A stretch of 64,000 nucleotides of DNA, taken from Hyalella azteca. Its lineage: Eukaryota > Arthropoda > Malacostraca > Amphipoda > Hyalellidae. Position numbers and translations under genes: made by a program. A model generated the notes under the pieces. It worked only from the letters and a program-made list of their open reading frames with translations. It searched no databases and was not told the DNA's origin. Positions 39,001 through 52,295 of this stretch are shown in pieces. Numbering within the stretch: the stretch's first letter is position 1; every line of letters starts with the position of its first letter. The stretch covers positions 1-64,000 of the forward strand of contig NW_025936066.1 of assembly GCF_000764305.2 (NCBI RefSeq), written 5' to 3'.

Positions 39001-42000
39001 TACTTGCTAGATGATATTACATTTTTTCGGTTGCTTGATTATATAGCGGTTTGATATTATAATTAAATCATATGACGTATTATTGGTCTCTGCTTGTAAA
39101 GTTTGATTTTACAGTTGGATGATCTATCGGTGTACTGCTTGCTCGATCATTACGGTTCAATGATTGCCGAATCTTTTGCTGGTTGTGTGTGATCTTGTAA
39201 CGGTTTGATTATACGTGCGTTAATCACACATGATTGTAACATACCAAACGAACGCTAGTTTCTGGATTGTCTTTCATTCTATTTTTCCATATCATGTATA
39301 CCGACGGACATCGATCACCACGGTATTTCTTCTTAGTAGTTTAGAATCCATTTAGTTAATTTACCTATGGATAATTGCCCTCAATACAGCTCATTTATTC
39401 AAGCTAACTGTATTACTGCAGTTTTTGTATAGCGCGGCTGATAACATATGAAATTTAATTGGTTTGCACAGGTTGTATTCAGATTGAGCTGGATTGTGTT
39501 TAAATGCATAAAAAAGTACGCGTCAGTAACAATTTTTCGTTTATTATCTTTTCTAACTGGATTTGAATATGTTCAGCAAAACCGTCATTTCATATCTTAG
39601 AAGAACATTCGAAAACTGATAAAATTTGAACTGAGCACATATATACGAAGGCTTGTGAATGCTATTAAGTGAGAGTGCCGTTGAGCTCCCATTTCGCCCA
39701 CCTCGCCATAAGAAGGAAGCTGAGTGCCATATTTACACCACACAGAATATTTATTCCTCGCTGTAGAGCTCGAAAATATCGTCGAATGAGTTATAACTTG
39801 CCATGAAATGTGTGGTGCTTATACTTAGAGGAGCAGAGGTGTCGGGTTGCAGGCTATCAAGAGGATTATGCTGCAAATAGATTTGCCCATTTCTCGCCTT
39901 CCTCATGGGGTTGGTGTGAATATTTCCTTCTATAAAATATGGCGCTTTTTACGAACTGTGGTGCTAAGTGCATGTCGGGCAAAATGGTTTTAGGAAAGAA
40001 CAACTTCTTAGTTTATTTGTTGGTTACAATTAATTGCAATTTACCTTTGTTTTACAGGTAAAATATTGAGCTTTCTAGTGTTACCGGTACGTGTTATGTA
40101 AAAAATACTGTGTTATGTAAAAAAGTCGATATCTTATACATAACTCATAAACATCTTTATAATACAATGAAAATACAACATTATAATCGTTTGCTTATAC
40201 TGGCTACAATTTATAATGCAGCCAAACCAGCTTGTAGGTTTTTGTATAAATGCATTAATTGCGATGTAAAATCGCTTTCTCCGTTCTTTTTTATTTTAAG
40301 GAAAAGATAAGCGAGTAAAAAAGAGGAAGCGAGTTACTTCCTAGTTAATTACTTAATTATTAGGTCTTCACTTAAAACTGAATAAATTTTTTACCTGCTT
40401 CTTAAATACTTCATACAGTGATAAAAAATATGATGTATTCATTACTCACTTAATTTCCATGTTACTCTTACTTTTCTGGGACTTTTTTTATGTGAAGAAA
40501 CACTGCGTTCTTTTGTTCGTCACACGGTTGGAGTTTTATACATCGATTAGCTTGATTTCGGTGTGTGGATGTGCGGATAGAGTGCGTTGTCTAAAGTGTG
40601 ATCTTGATAGAGTGACGGCGCTAGTGTGGTGTTCCCACAAGGCCAGAGTGTGGCGAGATGTGTTCTGATACGAACAGTGATTTGTTCACACGCGGTGAAC
40701 TTTTTCGACGTTATCTTGCTACTTTACGAGCTATTCTCAAGTGCATAGTAGATTCATGAAGGTTTTACTGCTTGTATTTTCGCCCACAATGTACATGTTT
40801 CACCAAAATTTATAGCACGTGATTAAAGAATCTAATATACTTATTTTCATCAGTAGTCGTTAGTATTATGACAAAATTAACAATCCCTCATAAATTTTGA
40901 TCATTATGCAAGTTATCATCAAAAAGATATTTTTATTTAGGTGCGTGAAACAAGACTTGTTTCCATCTGCACCCAGGAATTGGGTACTTCACTCCGGAAG
41001 TTCACGCAGCTATTTATATAGAAAAATTATTACACCTATCACCATCACGCTAGAAGTATATGGTTCGATATCCCAAGGCGCATCCTCAGCGTTCACCACG
41101 AGCTGCTTTAAAACATACCCTAACAAAATTTAGAGTCGCCCCAGCCTCTGGTACTCCAAATCAGAAGCTGCCGCGTCTGTAAATTTTTACTGAGTAGCGA
41201 GGCCCCACAAGCTCTGTGCTGCTGCAGCAGCGACGGTGGCTGAGCTGTTTGGCACTTGAGTCTCTCCTTGCTCGAGGTGTCAATAGCGACACACACAAGT
41301 CTGCCCTCCCTTCCCAGTCTTCAAGAGTTTGCTCTCATATTCCAAATGTTAGTTGGGGGCTCACTCGCCTGCTACGTACGCTGCTTTATATTTCACGGCC
41401 CATATACAGCCTTGCAAAATGACATTCTACTTTACACTTCCTGTACCATTTGTGGTATTTTAGTGAGATTTAATGTGTTATATTATTTATTAGTCCATAA
41501 ACTTAAGTTTCTAGGGCTTGAAGCATCGTACAAATGTGTGCATGTTAAAGTTAGTCGCATTAATGTAACTGACCCTAAGTTAAATGAACACAGTAAAGAC
41601 TACTAACTGACTATGCATGTTTCAGTCGCGACGTTTTCGTATGAACCAAATAGTAATTTAAAACATTTTCGAGTAATACGTAGCTTAGAAAGGAGAGAAG
41701 ACGTGTTTTGAATGCCTATAGTGCAAAATTGGAAATAGGTTGGAAAAATGTCTTTCACGACGCCTGTCCAAAGACGTGCTCCTTATAATAAATGCATACA
41801 GTTTTTTCCTTTGAGCGTTTTATTAAATCCAGCATTTGATTTTTAGGCACGACGGTATTTTGGCTGCCATGCCCATTTTATTTTAGGCGACCTCTGGCAT
41901 CTCAATCGAGCTGCGCGAATAATTAGAGTTCGAGGCAGAGCTTTTTAGACAAGAACAATTTGGCTCTCAGAACTGAAGAGCTGAGGTGTGAATAGGGAGA

Positions 42001-42019
42001 GGACTCCTCACGAGTGTCA

Positions 42020-42476
42020 TCCACACCTCCCCCTACTCCCTTACTTTCCCTTCCATACTCCCTCTTCCCTTCCTATTCCCTCTTCCCTTCCTATTCCCTC
42101 TTCCCTTCCTACTCCTTCTCCCCTACCTACACCCATCCTCCTTTCCACTCCCTCTTCCCTTCCTACTCCTTCTCCCCTACCTACAACATCCCCCTACTCC
42201 CTTCATCCACACCTCCCCCTACTCCCTTACTTTCCCGTCCATCCTCCCGTACTCTCCTTTCCATACTCCCTCTTGCTTTTCCTACTGACTCTCCCCTTTC
42301 GGCCCTTCCTACTCCCTCTCCCCTACCTACTACCTCTTCCCTTCCTACTCCTTCTCCCCTTCCAACCCCTTCTCCCCTACTTACTCCCATCCTCCTTCCT
42401 ACTCCCTCTTCCCTTCCTACTCCCTCTTCCCTTCCTACTCCAATCCTCCTTCCTGCTCCCTCTCCCCATATCTACT
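42020..42476 (+). repeat. Long sense-strand pyrimidine tract (CCCTCTTCCCTTCCTACT repeats)
   Basis: Nearly 460 bases of almost pure C/T on the sense strand, made of variable units such as CTCCCTCTTCCCTTCCTACT and TCTCCCCTACCTAC. It ends about 1.1 kb before exon 2. Stop codons need purines, so all sense frames are open, giving spurious frames of 181 and 228 codons rich in Pro, Ser and Leu. In the transcript it would be a long polypyrimidine tract. Confidence 0.95.
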
Positions 42477-43555
42477 TCCTCCTTTATATATTTGGGGAGT
42501 TGCGGCCTAAAGGGTTATTTGAACGGATGGTAAAAGCTCTGATTTTGGTCAAAAATATTTTAATATATGAGAACTGCGGAAATATCCAATCGAACGTCGC
42601 TCGCAAATTTTTACATCTAAAAATACTTTTGTTTCGTGGCCGGCGTTTTTACGATCAAGAAAGGAATTTATTTCAACACCTTAGCCATAAATATGAATAA
42701 AGTTCAAATACTTCATATACAGTAATGAAGAATCACTAATTCTCACCCGGCGAGCAATAACTGTTAACTGACAAATCAAATAATGAACCTGCCATTGAAG
42801 ACAAACAAATATTCTGAACACTCTTGAGAGTTTCATTTGACGAAGGTAATATATAGAAAAAGAGCTCGCCATTTTGGTGAGTGTCCACATCGACTATCAC
42901 AAAGAACGCCCGAGGTGTTTTTCGAGTCCCTCAGAAATGGCACCGGTCGGATCTGAGGAAAGAGAATCGAGGGAAGGATGGGCCACTATATTAATACTTA
43001 TGACGGCAGCATAGGAAGAAGTCCTACAGTAATGAGGACTCGTTCTGAACACACTTTGCTTTTCGGCACTCCATATGTTCCGCGCTGAATTATTTAGATG
43101 ACGTAGCGCCATATGGGCCCACAGTGCGCTGAAGATGGCTTGCCGTTCCTGGAGATACTTAATTATGTGCGCCATGTTTATATCAATGCATATTTTACAC
43201 TTCCAACAGTAATGCTAATGGATTATAGAATAAATTAATAGAGTTCCCGAGTATTAATTTAAAATTCGCCTGAAATTAACGCCTGACTTTTAATTTCAAA
43301 AGAATAATACACATACAAAAATGATGCAATTCATTGAATTTTTACATTAAACTGTTCTACAGGTTTCCGTCCTGAAAAATCAAAATTTGCCTTAAATTTT
43401 GGGACTATTTGCCAAGGTGCTAATCGTCAATGTATGTATGCTAACCGTATCATCTTCTAAAATCATAATTGATGTTATTCATTGGTAACTTTCCGATGAG
43501 TCAAAACACCCAAGATATGTACCTACTCACCCAAATGATGTTTCTTCTTTCCCAG

Positions 43556-43669
43556 ACAAATGTTCCCTCAAATCAAGTTCCGCGTCACTGGTCTCGATCC
43601 TAAAGCAAAATACATCCTGCTGCTCGACATCGTCGCTGCTGATGACTGCCGCTACAAGTTTCATAACAG
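43556..43669 (+). CDS. bi: Tbx2/3-type T-box transcription factor, coding exon 2
   Basis: Exon 2 is 114 nt: one base completing Arg149, 37 codons (residues 150-186) and two bases of codon 187. It encodes the middle of the T-box, beginning [10 protein letters not shown] and containing [20 protein letters not shown] and C-R-Y-K-F-H-N. These are conserved T-box core strands, and R-Q-M-F-P-Q is the arthropod form of the block. The acceptor is TTTCTTCTTTCCCAG/A. The donor is AACAG/GTCAGT at 43669/43670, and the same donor sequence is then repeated in tandem. Without splicing the frame continues to a TAG at 43761-43763. Confidence 0.97.
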
Positions 43670-44561
<892 letters not shown>

Positions 44562-45152
44562 TGATAGCAATAGTTTTTTTCCATGCATTTTTACATGATT
44601 ACCCGCAGAAATGTTAGGAGATTTATTGTCCTAATGTCTGAAGTGTACCAGTTTTAACGCGACGAGCAGCTGCCACATGTACAAGAGCTTTGCAGCTGCT
44701 CTGGATATCTTCACATTGTACGTCAAATTCCATCGTAAATACTGGAAAGTAGGAGATTAACATTGCCGCATAAAAACTTATTGCGACATGATTGAAAAGA
44801 TTATATTGTATATGCTTCATATTTTCCTTATGGCTTTCGGAAATCTGTTTTATTACTACATGTAACCAACGAAAATTCGATGTACAACGCGCCTTTCTTG
44901 TTACACGTTAAACACTAATACGATATCCAACGATATATTCGTCAGAATTATGAGAAATTCTGCTGAAAAAATAATTATGAACAAATTAGATGTTGAGGGA
45001 GGCGCCGTGCTAAGACGCTCTATAGCTCCCCGACGCGCGCGTGTAAATGGCTTGGCATATTCGGCTGCGCCCCTCAGTAACTCGCGCGGGTTATCTAGTG
45101 ATCGTGGTCATAGGTCACCTCTTTGGTGTACTTAAAACTCTCTAAAGTTGAT

Positions 45153-45420
45153 GATTAAGAGTCGTGTAAGTTTGGTTCTTGTGCAGGTTTTTGGCGTACT
45201 TAAAACTCTAAAGTTGGTGATTAAGAGTCGTGTAAGTTTAGTTCTTGTGCAGGNGATTAAGAGTCGTGTAAGTTTGGTTCTTGTGCAGGTTTTTGGCGTA
45301 CTTAAAACTCTAAAGTTGGTGATTAAGAGTCGTGTAAGTTTAGTTCTTGTGCAGGTTTTTTGGTGTACTTAAAAATTTAAATTTGGTGATGAAGAGGCGT
45401 GCTAAGTTTGGTTCTAACGT
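45153..45420. repeat. 66-bp tandem repeat interrupted by an assembly N
   Basis: GATTAAGAGTCGTGTAAGTT recurs at 45153 and 45219, then at 45255 and 45321, with a 66-bp period on each side of an N at 45254. The 101 bases before the N (45153-45253) are identical to the 101 bases after it (45255-45355). This suggests one copy is an unmerged contig overlap. More diverged copies continue to about 45500. Confidence 0.9.
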
Positions 45421-45712
45421 AAGTTGGTGATTTAGAGTAGTTTATGTTTGGTTCTTGTGCAAGTTGTTTGTTATTGCAGAACTCTCTTCAGTTGTTGATT
45501 ATGAAGTCGTTCAAGTTTGGCTTTTTACCAAGTTTTTGTCCGCATAGAACTATCTTTCAAAAACCGCCCCCTAGTCCGGCTAAACGTGCGTTTCAGTAGA
45601 ACCGAGCCTCCCTCCATGCTAATGTCCCTTTTGCGGCCCTATAGCGCTGGAATGAGGGTATATCGATGCCTAGAAATATCCCTTGAAAAACGGTTAATTA
45701 TTCGTTAACTGA

Positions 45713-45762
45713 TAACGGGTTACAGAAATCTTTGGTTAACGGGTTACAGAAATCTTTGGTTA
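45713..45762. repeat. Two-copy 24-bp direct repeat
   Basis: AACGGGTTACAGAAATCTTT plus GGTT occurs twice head to tail, identical in both copies. A small local duplication in intron 3. Confidence 0.9.
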
Positions 45763-46658
45763 CACCTTAGAATTTTTTATTGATAATCTTGGACGATTTT
45801 TGGCTAGAATTGGATACAAAAGATTCTTTATCTGCCTAAACGCATGAGAAACTACGATTAAGCAATTGATTAAATGAACGACCATTCACGCTCTGTCCAA
45901 TAAATAATAATGAAAGACTGAATTTAATTTGAATTCATACATTTGATTTATTTATTCTAAATATACATTTAAACACATTTGAGATTCTATAAACCTTTTT
46001 TTTACGAATGCTCTACAAAATTCTCCTCCGATTCCTAACGCAAATTTTACCTGAAATTAAAATTTGACTTCTAGAAATGGTTGCATAAAGTTTCTCAAGC
46101 GAAGTGAACGCGCGTAGATTTTTGATGCAACCATATATAGTGCATCGGCAATACCGTATCAAGTTAATCATCAGCTTCGTGCGCGATAATAGATAATATT
46201 TTCTTTCACAAAACTAATAATTTTATTTCCATTGATACACAAAGATGTATCGTTACAAGACTATAATTTCGAACGGTGCCGAAAATTGGTCATTTATCAT
46301 GGACTTACACAATTGATAACTACAAGATTATTTAATACTAAAACACGTTGCCTACTCCTGAGTGGCCAGCAATAATTTTCAATAGGGTATCCGTTCCAGA
46401 GAACCGGTTGGCGGTTCGGTCTCCTCGAAGCTTGGATAATAATTAAGGTCATGACGAGATGGAAGCTTGCGCAGTGCAAGCGTTTGTCTCACTGCAATCC
46501 ATTTGCTTTAATTAGCGAGCCTCGCTTGTGTTGCGCGAGAACGCTACGTGTCCGATGCCGGCAAAATGCCTTTTATTTACAAAACTTGGGCTGATAATGA
46601 AAGTTGAAAAATTTTTTTTTTGGCCGAGGAAAGATGACCTTTGTAAAATTATGTATGA

Positions 46659-46803
46659 AACAGACACATTATATGTGCACACGTTTGTGTGCATGTATTT
46701 ATTTGTATATAACAGACATATTATATATGTAAACGTTTGTGTGCATGTATATAGTTTGTATATAACGGACACATTATATATGCACACGTTTGTGTGCATA
46801 AAA
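46659..46803. repeat. 52/53-bp minisatellite, three copies
   Basis: AACAGACACATTATATGTG-like units start at 46659, 46711 and 46764. Each carries ACGTTTGTGTGCAT and, in the first two copies, TTGTATAT. The array is open on both strands (95 codons minus at 46512-46799, 92 plus at 46528-46806), which is a composition effect and not a pair of genes. Confidence 0.93.
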
Positions 46804-46868
46804 TAATGTGTTTGTTATCTAGAAATGGTTCATATATAATATTTTCCCTGTTAATATTCCAGTTGCGG

Positions 46869-46906
46869 AGAGCACATATAAGCATTTTTTCCATATATGT
46901 GTGCTC
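46869..46906. other. Imperfect hairpin
   Basis: GAGCACATATA and TATATGTGTGCTC are complementary apart from a two-base bulge, around a loop of about 14 nt. It lies just after the 52/53-bp array. No function is apparent. Confidence 0.5.
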
Positions 46907-47089
46907 AACCCTATTCGCACCTTGTGCTCGCAGTTTCTTAACAATTTAAATAAGCAAATAACATGCATTTTTGTCTCAGAAATCCGTGTAATTTATTTAA
47001 ACTCTTGATTCCATGTGTCATTATTCTGTATCATATCTTATCTCTTATCCAAACACATGCTTGTCATTTCCTCATTCACCCCAAGTGTT

Positions 47090-47545
47090 CTTCCTCATCG
47101 CCTGCTATTCATTACCAACCGCCATCATCCTATATAATCATTTTCAAAAACATCTCTCCCATATTTAATTTCCATCTGGGAACTTTCAATGTTATCCACA
47201 TCTTTCCATCGCCTTGTTTACATCTTCATCAAGTTTTCCTCATTCACCACATCATTTTTTTTCTTAAATCACCTTATTTTCGCTATCTTCTCATTTTTTT
47301 GATTGTACTCTCCTATCATCGTTATTACGTCACCATCCTCATGCATGACATCTTCTCCATCTTTCCCGTAGCCTTCCATCTTACTCAATTTCTTCCACTA
47401 CTCGTCTCGATCTTCCCCATGATTTCCTAACTTCCCATGCATGATTTCTTCATCATTGTCCCATCACCTTGTCTATATACCCTACACTCCCCATCACCTC
47501 CCACACTCCCCATCACCTCCCACACTCCCCATCACCGTCCCACAT
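47090..47545 (+). repeat. Pyrimidine-rich low-complexity stretch, CATCACCTCCCACACTCCC units at its end
   Basis: The sense strand is rich in C and T. It ends in three near-identical 20-bp units (CCCATCACCTCCCACACTCC) at about 47490-47540. The overlying 155-codon frame (46963-47430) is Ile/Leu/Phe/Ser-rich as expected from T/C-rich DNA and is not taken as a gene. Confidence 0.7.
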
Positions 47546-47619
47546 CCTGCGTGCAGAGGCATGAAGAGCTTCGTGCAGAGACTCATTTTTAGGGTCTCTT
47601 TCTTTTTCCGGCTGCAGCC

Positions 47620-48210
47620 ATGACGGCTTTTACGATTTGTCGAGGTTTTTTTCTAGCTCATCTATTGCTGGCTGGGCAAAACAAACAAAGCGATGCCTAC
47701 ACGGCCATTCACCACCTAACAACATCATCAATTAGCTCTATAAGCGCACAAAACACACACGCTTTCAAAGATCAAATTAGTGTGCCAAGCTGTGGCACGC
47801 AAGGGACCAATCCTGCAAACTTTATGCATGCAAATATCGACTTTATGTGGCTTGTTTGTAGGACTCAAAGTACCGCCGACACCTCGCCGGGCAACACTCA
47901 AGAAGATGATGGCTGCTCTAACAAGCGCCGAGCCGTGTTAGCTGGGCATGCTCCAGCCGCCCTGCCTCACCTATCATTAGAAATCATCGGCGTATCGGGG
48001 GCGGCCGACCTCAGGTCAAGTCGTATCCACACAATACCTGAGTGTAATGAGCTTCGTCTGAATTATAGGCAATTAAATGCTGTAACTACTCTGCTTAACC
48101 ATCTTTATTGCAAAAGTAGTCAATATATTATTACCTTGAATTCCACTAGTTTAACACTCGTGAACTTCAATGACGAGAATCTTGCCTCTAATTTACATAA
48201 CGCCCTGTAA
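47620..48210 (+). CDS. Unrecognised 196-codon open frame within intron 3 (hypothetical)
   Basis: This is the longest frame in the window that is not explained by a tandem repeat or a pyrimidine tract. The start context GCAGCCATGA is good. The N-terminus has a short hydrophobic run (F-F-L-A-H-L-L-L-A-G, about residues 10-19) that could be a signal peptide. The rest is Ser/Thr/Asn-rich with a few Cys and no motif I recognise. It lies in the same orientation as the host gene. A frame this long is unlikely but not impossible by chance in 64 kb. It could be a nested single-exon gene, a fragment of a mobile element or noise; no splice or expression evidence is available. Confidence 0.2.
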   Translation: MTAFTICRGFFLAHLLLAGQNKQSDAYTAIHHLTTSSISSISAQNTHAFKDQISVPSCGTQGTNPANFMHANIDFMWLVCRTQSTADTSPGNTQEDDGCSNKRRAVLAGHAPAALPHLSLEIIGVSGAADLRSSRIHTIPECNELRLNYRQLNAVTTLLNHLYCKSSQYIITLNSTSLTLVNFNDENLASNLHNAL

Positions 48211-49746
48211 TTTCACCCAAGAATCATCCTCTGGCCTTCCTATGACCAGTATTATAAGCCTTCCTCGACCAAACGCAGGTTGATAACGGGTGCTACATTT
48301 TTTGGGAAAACTGTCTTTTTTCATTGTCAAAAATGTTCAAAAATTTTCCTTTTGAAACATCGCTGCTCGGCTCTCAGATCTGGTGGGGGCATCTTGCTAT
48401 ATTAACGCTCGCTCCGACTACGGTCGTTTCAGCTCTGTTCTCTCCACGCTCAAGGGTCATTATACTTTGGCCGATAACCAATCACGAGCCAGCAATATAG
48501 GACGTGCAGTCTAATCACTTACTAACAACTATAGTTAGTTAGCATTGCTGTCTTTGACGCTATTGCTAGTGCATTGTCATGTAACTGCGCTACACGCTAG
48601 TTAACATTTTTGCTCTAGATGCTATATTGCTAGTGTATTGTAAACGATTTGCACTGATCGCTAGTTGAGACCGGCTGAGCAGTTGCCATTGCTACAATAT
48701 AGTACCAGTTACCTGCACTGCAAGCATTATTTAGGGCACGGAGGAAGCTATTCTTTACAAGTAATTAATATTTACTATGGAAATAAAAGTTTTTTCCGGT
48801 TATCTTTGTTTACTGCGGTTGTTATACGAACGTTAATTTTGATCAGGAAATATAAGCGTATGGCGGTAATTAAGCGTATGTTGACCGTGCAAACCTTCCG
48901 TTTTGCTCGCACGTTTTGCTCATGGATGTGTGTTTGATCTGGAGCTTGGCGTGCACGATGCTTGATGGATACGTTAGCCAACACTCGTGTTTATCGGCTG
49001 AGTGACAGTGGGAATGTGTAAGCAAGTTGTATCAACTGGCGAGCCCCTATGGACCGGAGGACACACCGAGCAGAATAGCCACAGCGCACTAAGGGTTGTT
49101 ACAGATGGACAGCAGCACAAAGCTCGTTACAATGGCCGTGTTTGTACCATGTCAGCGCATCACCGAGGATAGGCTCATGGGCAAACTGTTCCTTGACTTG
49201 TAACAAGAGCGTTGCTTTTCAAATCACCCATCGTTTGGTTTTGGTTCTGTTCTCCCTTATGTTGTGTTGGACTTACTTGGTATATTGGTATGTAATTACT
49301 AATATTATTACCGTCTCTTTGTCTCTGAATTAGGCCTAAATTAAAATTAGGTAGTCATTTAGCTCTATGAATAAAATGCTGATTGATGAGAATCTCGTTC
49401 AGAAATACAAAAATCTACATCTTTCTGACGTATTTCTTGTTTTGCGGAAAAGTGGTGGACTTTCACAGCTCAAATCACTCCAATACTATTCGTAATATAT
49501 TTCCTAAGCTGGATGAGGTGAACAAAACAAACTCATCGTCCAGAAGAATTTTTTTTTAAACATACTATCGAGCTAATTGGACGGAAAGTGGCACACAGAT
49601 AAGTGCTACTTGTACCTACAAACTTATGCTACTTTTTCGTCCTCAAAGGTGGTCGTCGCTCGTTGAGTTCGTTTTACCAGTAAGATCGTAACGTTCCAGT
49701 GGAACATGTACGATTCTCACATGCATCACTGAGTCTGTAATGTATT

Positions 49747-49960
49747 AAATACAAATGGCGACGGTGCAATCATTAAGCAAAAGTAGAAGCAAACAAGGCC
49801 ACTCAGTATAGTAGGTACATCAATAATTCTTCTTGTCCGGTGCGTTGTTTCTTAAATACAAATGGCGACGACGCAATCATTGAGCAAAAGTATAAGCAGG
49901 CACGGCCACTCAGTGGTAAGTACATCAATAATTCTTCTTGTCCGGTGCGTCGTTTCTTTT
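49747..49960. repeat. Two-copy tandem repeat, about 107-bp period
   Basis: AAATACAAATGGCGACG begins copies near 49748 and 49855. Both carry GCAATCATT-AGCAAAAGTA, GGCCACTCAGT and AATTCTTCTTGTCCGGTGCG. Copies differ by substitutions and a small indel. Confidence 0.93.
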
Positions 49961-51679
49961 GGATGGTGTTGTCAAATAGAGGCAGTTGACCGCTCCGGTT
50001 AATCCGGCTTTAGTACGGATCATACTTGGTAACACAATGGATGACAAGCGGAGGCTTCCGCGGACAAGCTCGTCGCCGGACGCACGCACAGCTCGTGGAT
50101 AGGCTCAGCAAACAACTCGAGAGGATACACATACAAAATATACAAGCAAACACACGCTGTGTTTCGCGGGCACTCATAAACAAGGTCGCTAGAGAAGTAC
50201 AGTCGGTTTAGCACGAGGTTCATTAATTAATTAGTTTTCTACTTATGAGGCGTTTCGCCTGTGCGTGGTAGATTGCTAATGTTTAATTAATCAGGATTAA
50301 TTAGTTACAAATACTTGTTGAACAAAACATGAGGCATGTGTGGTACCTGCAATATTATTATATACTTGTCATCAGAAATGCGGACAACATTAGAACAATT
50401 TATAACGGAATAACGTTAATCAATCAATTCTTCTTCCAGAAGAATATCAGAAGTGAGAAAATGCAAAGAAAAGTCATCAAATGTGAATTGACTACGTGAT
50501 GAATCAAAATTTGGTAAATTTACGTTGAATTTTCTTTGATTTTAAATTCTTGGTTAATTTGCATGGGTCAAAGTGCGACTTAGTCAGTGAGCGAGGATTC
50601 GCGACCACGATGCGGAACCTTGCTTCTGCAGTTGTCAGATTGGCAGGTTGCTACTTTTGAGCTTGTTATATTCTTATGATATCTGAGCCATGGACCCAAT
50701 ATGCAACGGGCGGCTTTCAGGTGGCCGAGGAATGGCCTGCGGTCGGCTAGAACAAAGTGGCCTCGGCTGACCACTGGCCATCTATTATTACTCACCCCTT
50801 ATTGTACTCCCCTCCACCTAAAGAGTGACAGGCGAGTTATTTACGACGTCTGTTTCCCCTCATTCCTTCCCCAACTCCATCATCGGAACTGTAGCTTTCG
50901 AAGAAATTGTAAAATATCCGATTTAGCAGTAATGAAAAAAATTTTTGCCCGCATATATGTACAAAATGGATGTTAATTCAATACCGATCAGTTTGGATGT
51001 TGATGTATTCAAAATGGATGTTGATGTATTCAATACCGATCAGTAGAAAATGAATAGTAGTACGTCCTGATGTCTCACGCATTGTCGTTCGGTATGTCGC
51101 ATGTATAATGAACATCGATGCCAACATTTTCCTCTATCATAGTTGATCAAATACAAAGTATGTATATTTTTGTTTGTGTAGAGAAATTGAAATATTTCGC
51201 TGAATAAACATGAAAAATTTCAGATTGATCTTTCATTTACGAGCGGAGTTATAATGAATCAAAGTAGCGATAGAATCCCATCGGGCACCATTCTAGATTA
51301 CCTGCTATATGAGGGCTCGCGGTTCTTCATCTGAGCCTTAAGCAAACAGACGACAAAATTGGATTTGCTTCCATAAAAAGCATTTAGGATCACTATATTA
51401 TTGTCTCTATAATGATTTTTTGCAATCTTTAAATCGCTAGTACTGTCAGAGCGGCCAAAGGTTAGTGTGCTCGAGATACCGTCTTAACAACGAGCTCTTC
51501 CTTGCACTTTAAAAGCAAGTTCCAGCGCATCCCCAACTGATGGTCGACACGCAACGTAGCGCCCTCTCGTGGCCTACACACATTGTCTAGCCCCAGTATA
51601 GTCTTGTCCAGCCTCTGCACAGCTATGTTCAGTCCCATTACTTGCAATTAAAGCCTCATCACAGCTTTTCTAGCCCCAT

Positions 51680-52295
51680 CACAGCCCTTACTAGCCCCAG
51701 CATAAGCCCCGTCCAGTCCCAGCACAAACAAAGCAAATGTCTGTCCAGCCCCAGCATAGCCCCGCCCAGCGTAAACACAGCCCTGTCTAACTCAATAACA
51801 TCCTAGCGTATTGCCTCAGCGGAACTTATTATATCCCCAGCATAGCCCATTATCTCCTCCGTACAGCCCCAGCACCACCGTATCCAGCTCCAGCAGAGCC
51901 GATTATCTATTCCGTACAGCCCCAGCACAACCGTATCCAGCTCCAGCACATCTGATTAACTATTCCGTACAGCCCCAGCACCACCGTATCCATTTCTAGC
52001 ACATCCGATTATCCGTGCAGCCCCAGCACCACCGTATGTATCCATGCTCCAGAACAGCCGATTATCTATTCCGTGCAGCCCAGCACCACCGTATCCATCC
52101 GTATCCATGCTCCAGCACAGCCGATTAAGTATTCCGTAAAGCCCCAGCACTACCGTATCCATGCAGCTCCAGCAGAGCCGATTATCTTCTCAGTACAGCC
52201 CCAGCACCACCGTATCCAGCTCCAGCACAACCGACTATCGCCTCAGCCCAGCCTCAGCACCACCACATCCAGCCCCAGCAATCCCCATGTATAAA
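51680..52295. repeat. 53-bp minisatellite of CAGCCCCAGCACCACCGTAT units
   Basis: CAGCCCCAGCACCACCGTAT or variants start at 51864, 51917 and 51970, exactly 53 bp apart. Units continue to about 52280 with variable length (some carry a duplicated CCGTATCCATG). A more diverged AGCCCCAGCAC-rich flank begins near 51680. The strand is very poor in G runs. Short frames in it on both strands are repeat-derived. Confidence 0.93.

Larger units (their letters stand above)
22364..43555 (+). other. Intron 1 of the Tbx2/3 gene, 21.2 kb
   Basis: GT (22364) to AG (43555), phase 2, with a pyrimidine-rich acceptor TTTCTTCTTTCCCAG. No gene was recognised inside it. It contains many tandem repeats, listed separately: a 53-bp array at 25.4 kb, a 76-bp duplication at 27.6 kb, a 764-bp duplication at 30.4 kb, a nest of arrays at 34.9-39.0 kb and a pyrimidine tract at 42.0 kb. 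Stretches without a listed feature (22.4-25.4, 28.5-30.4, 32.0-34.9, 39.0-42.0 and 42.5-43.5 kb) are AT-rich and show nothing recognisable. One ambiguous base lies at 24078. Developmental enhancers would be expected in such an intron but none can be identified by eye. Confidence 0.95.

Noticed and set aside
41988..42700. Two long overlapping frames (181 and 228 codons) rich in Pro, Ser and Leu
   Set aside because: They lie on a C/T-only strand in which stop codons cannot occur; more than one frame is open and the composition simply mirrors the pyrimidine repeat.
46512..46806. Frames of 95 (minus) and 92 (plus) codons
   Set aside because: Both derive from the 52/53-bp array.
46963..47430. 155-codon frame rich in Ile, Leu, Phe, His and Ser
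   Set aside because: Follows from T/C-rich sequence; no motif, and the hydrophobic runs reflect TTC/CTT/ATT codons.
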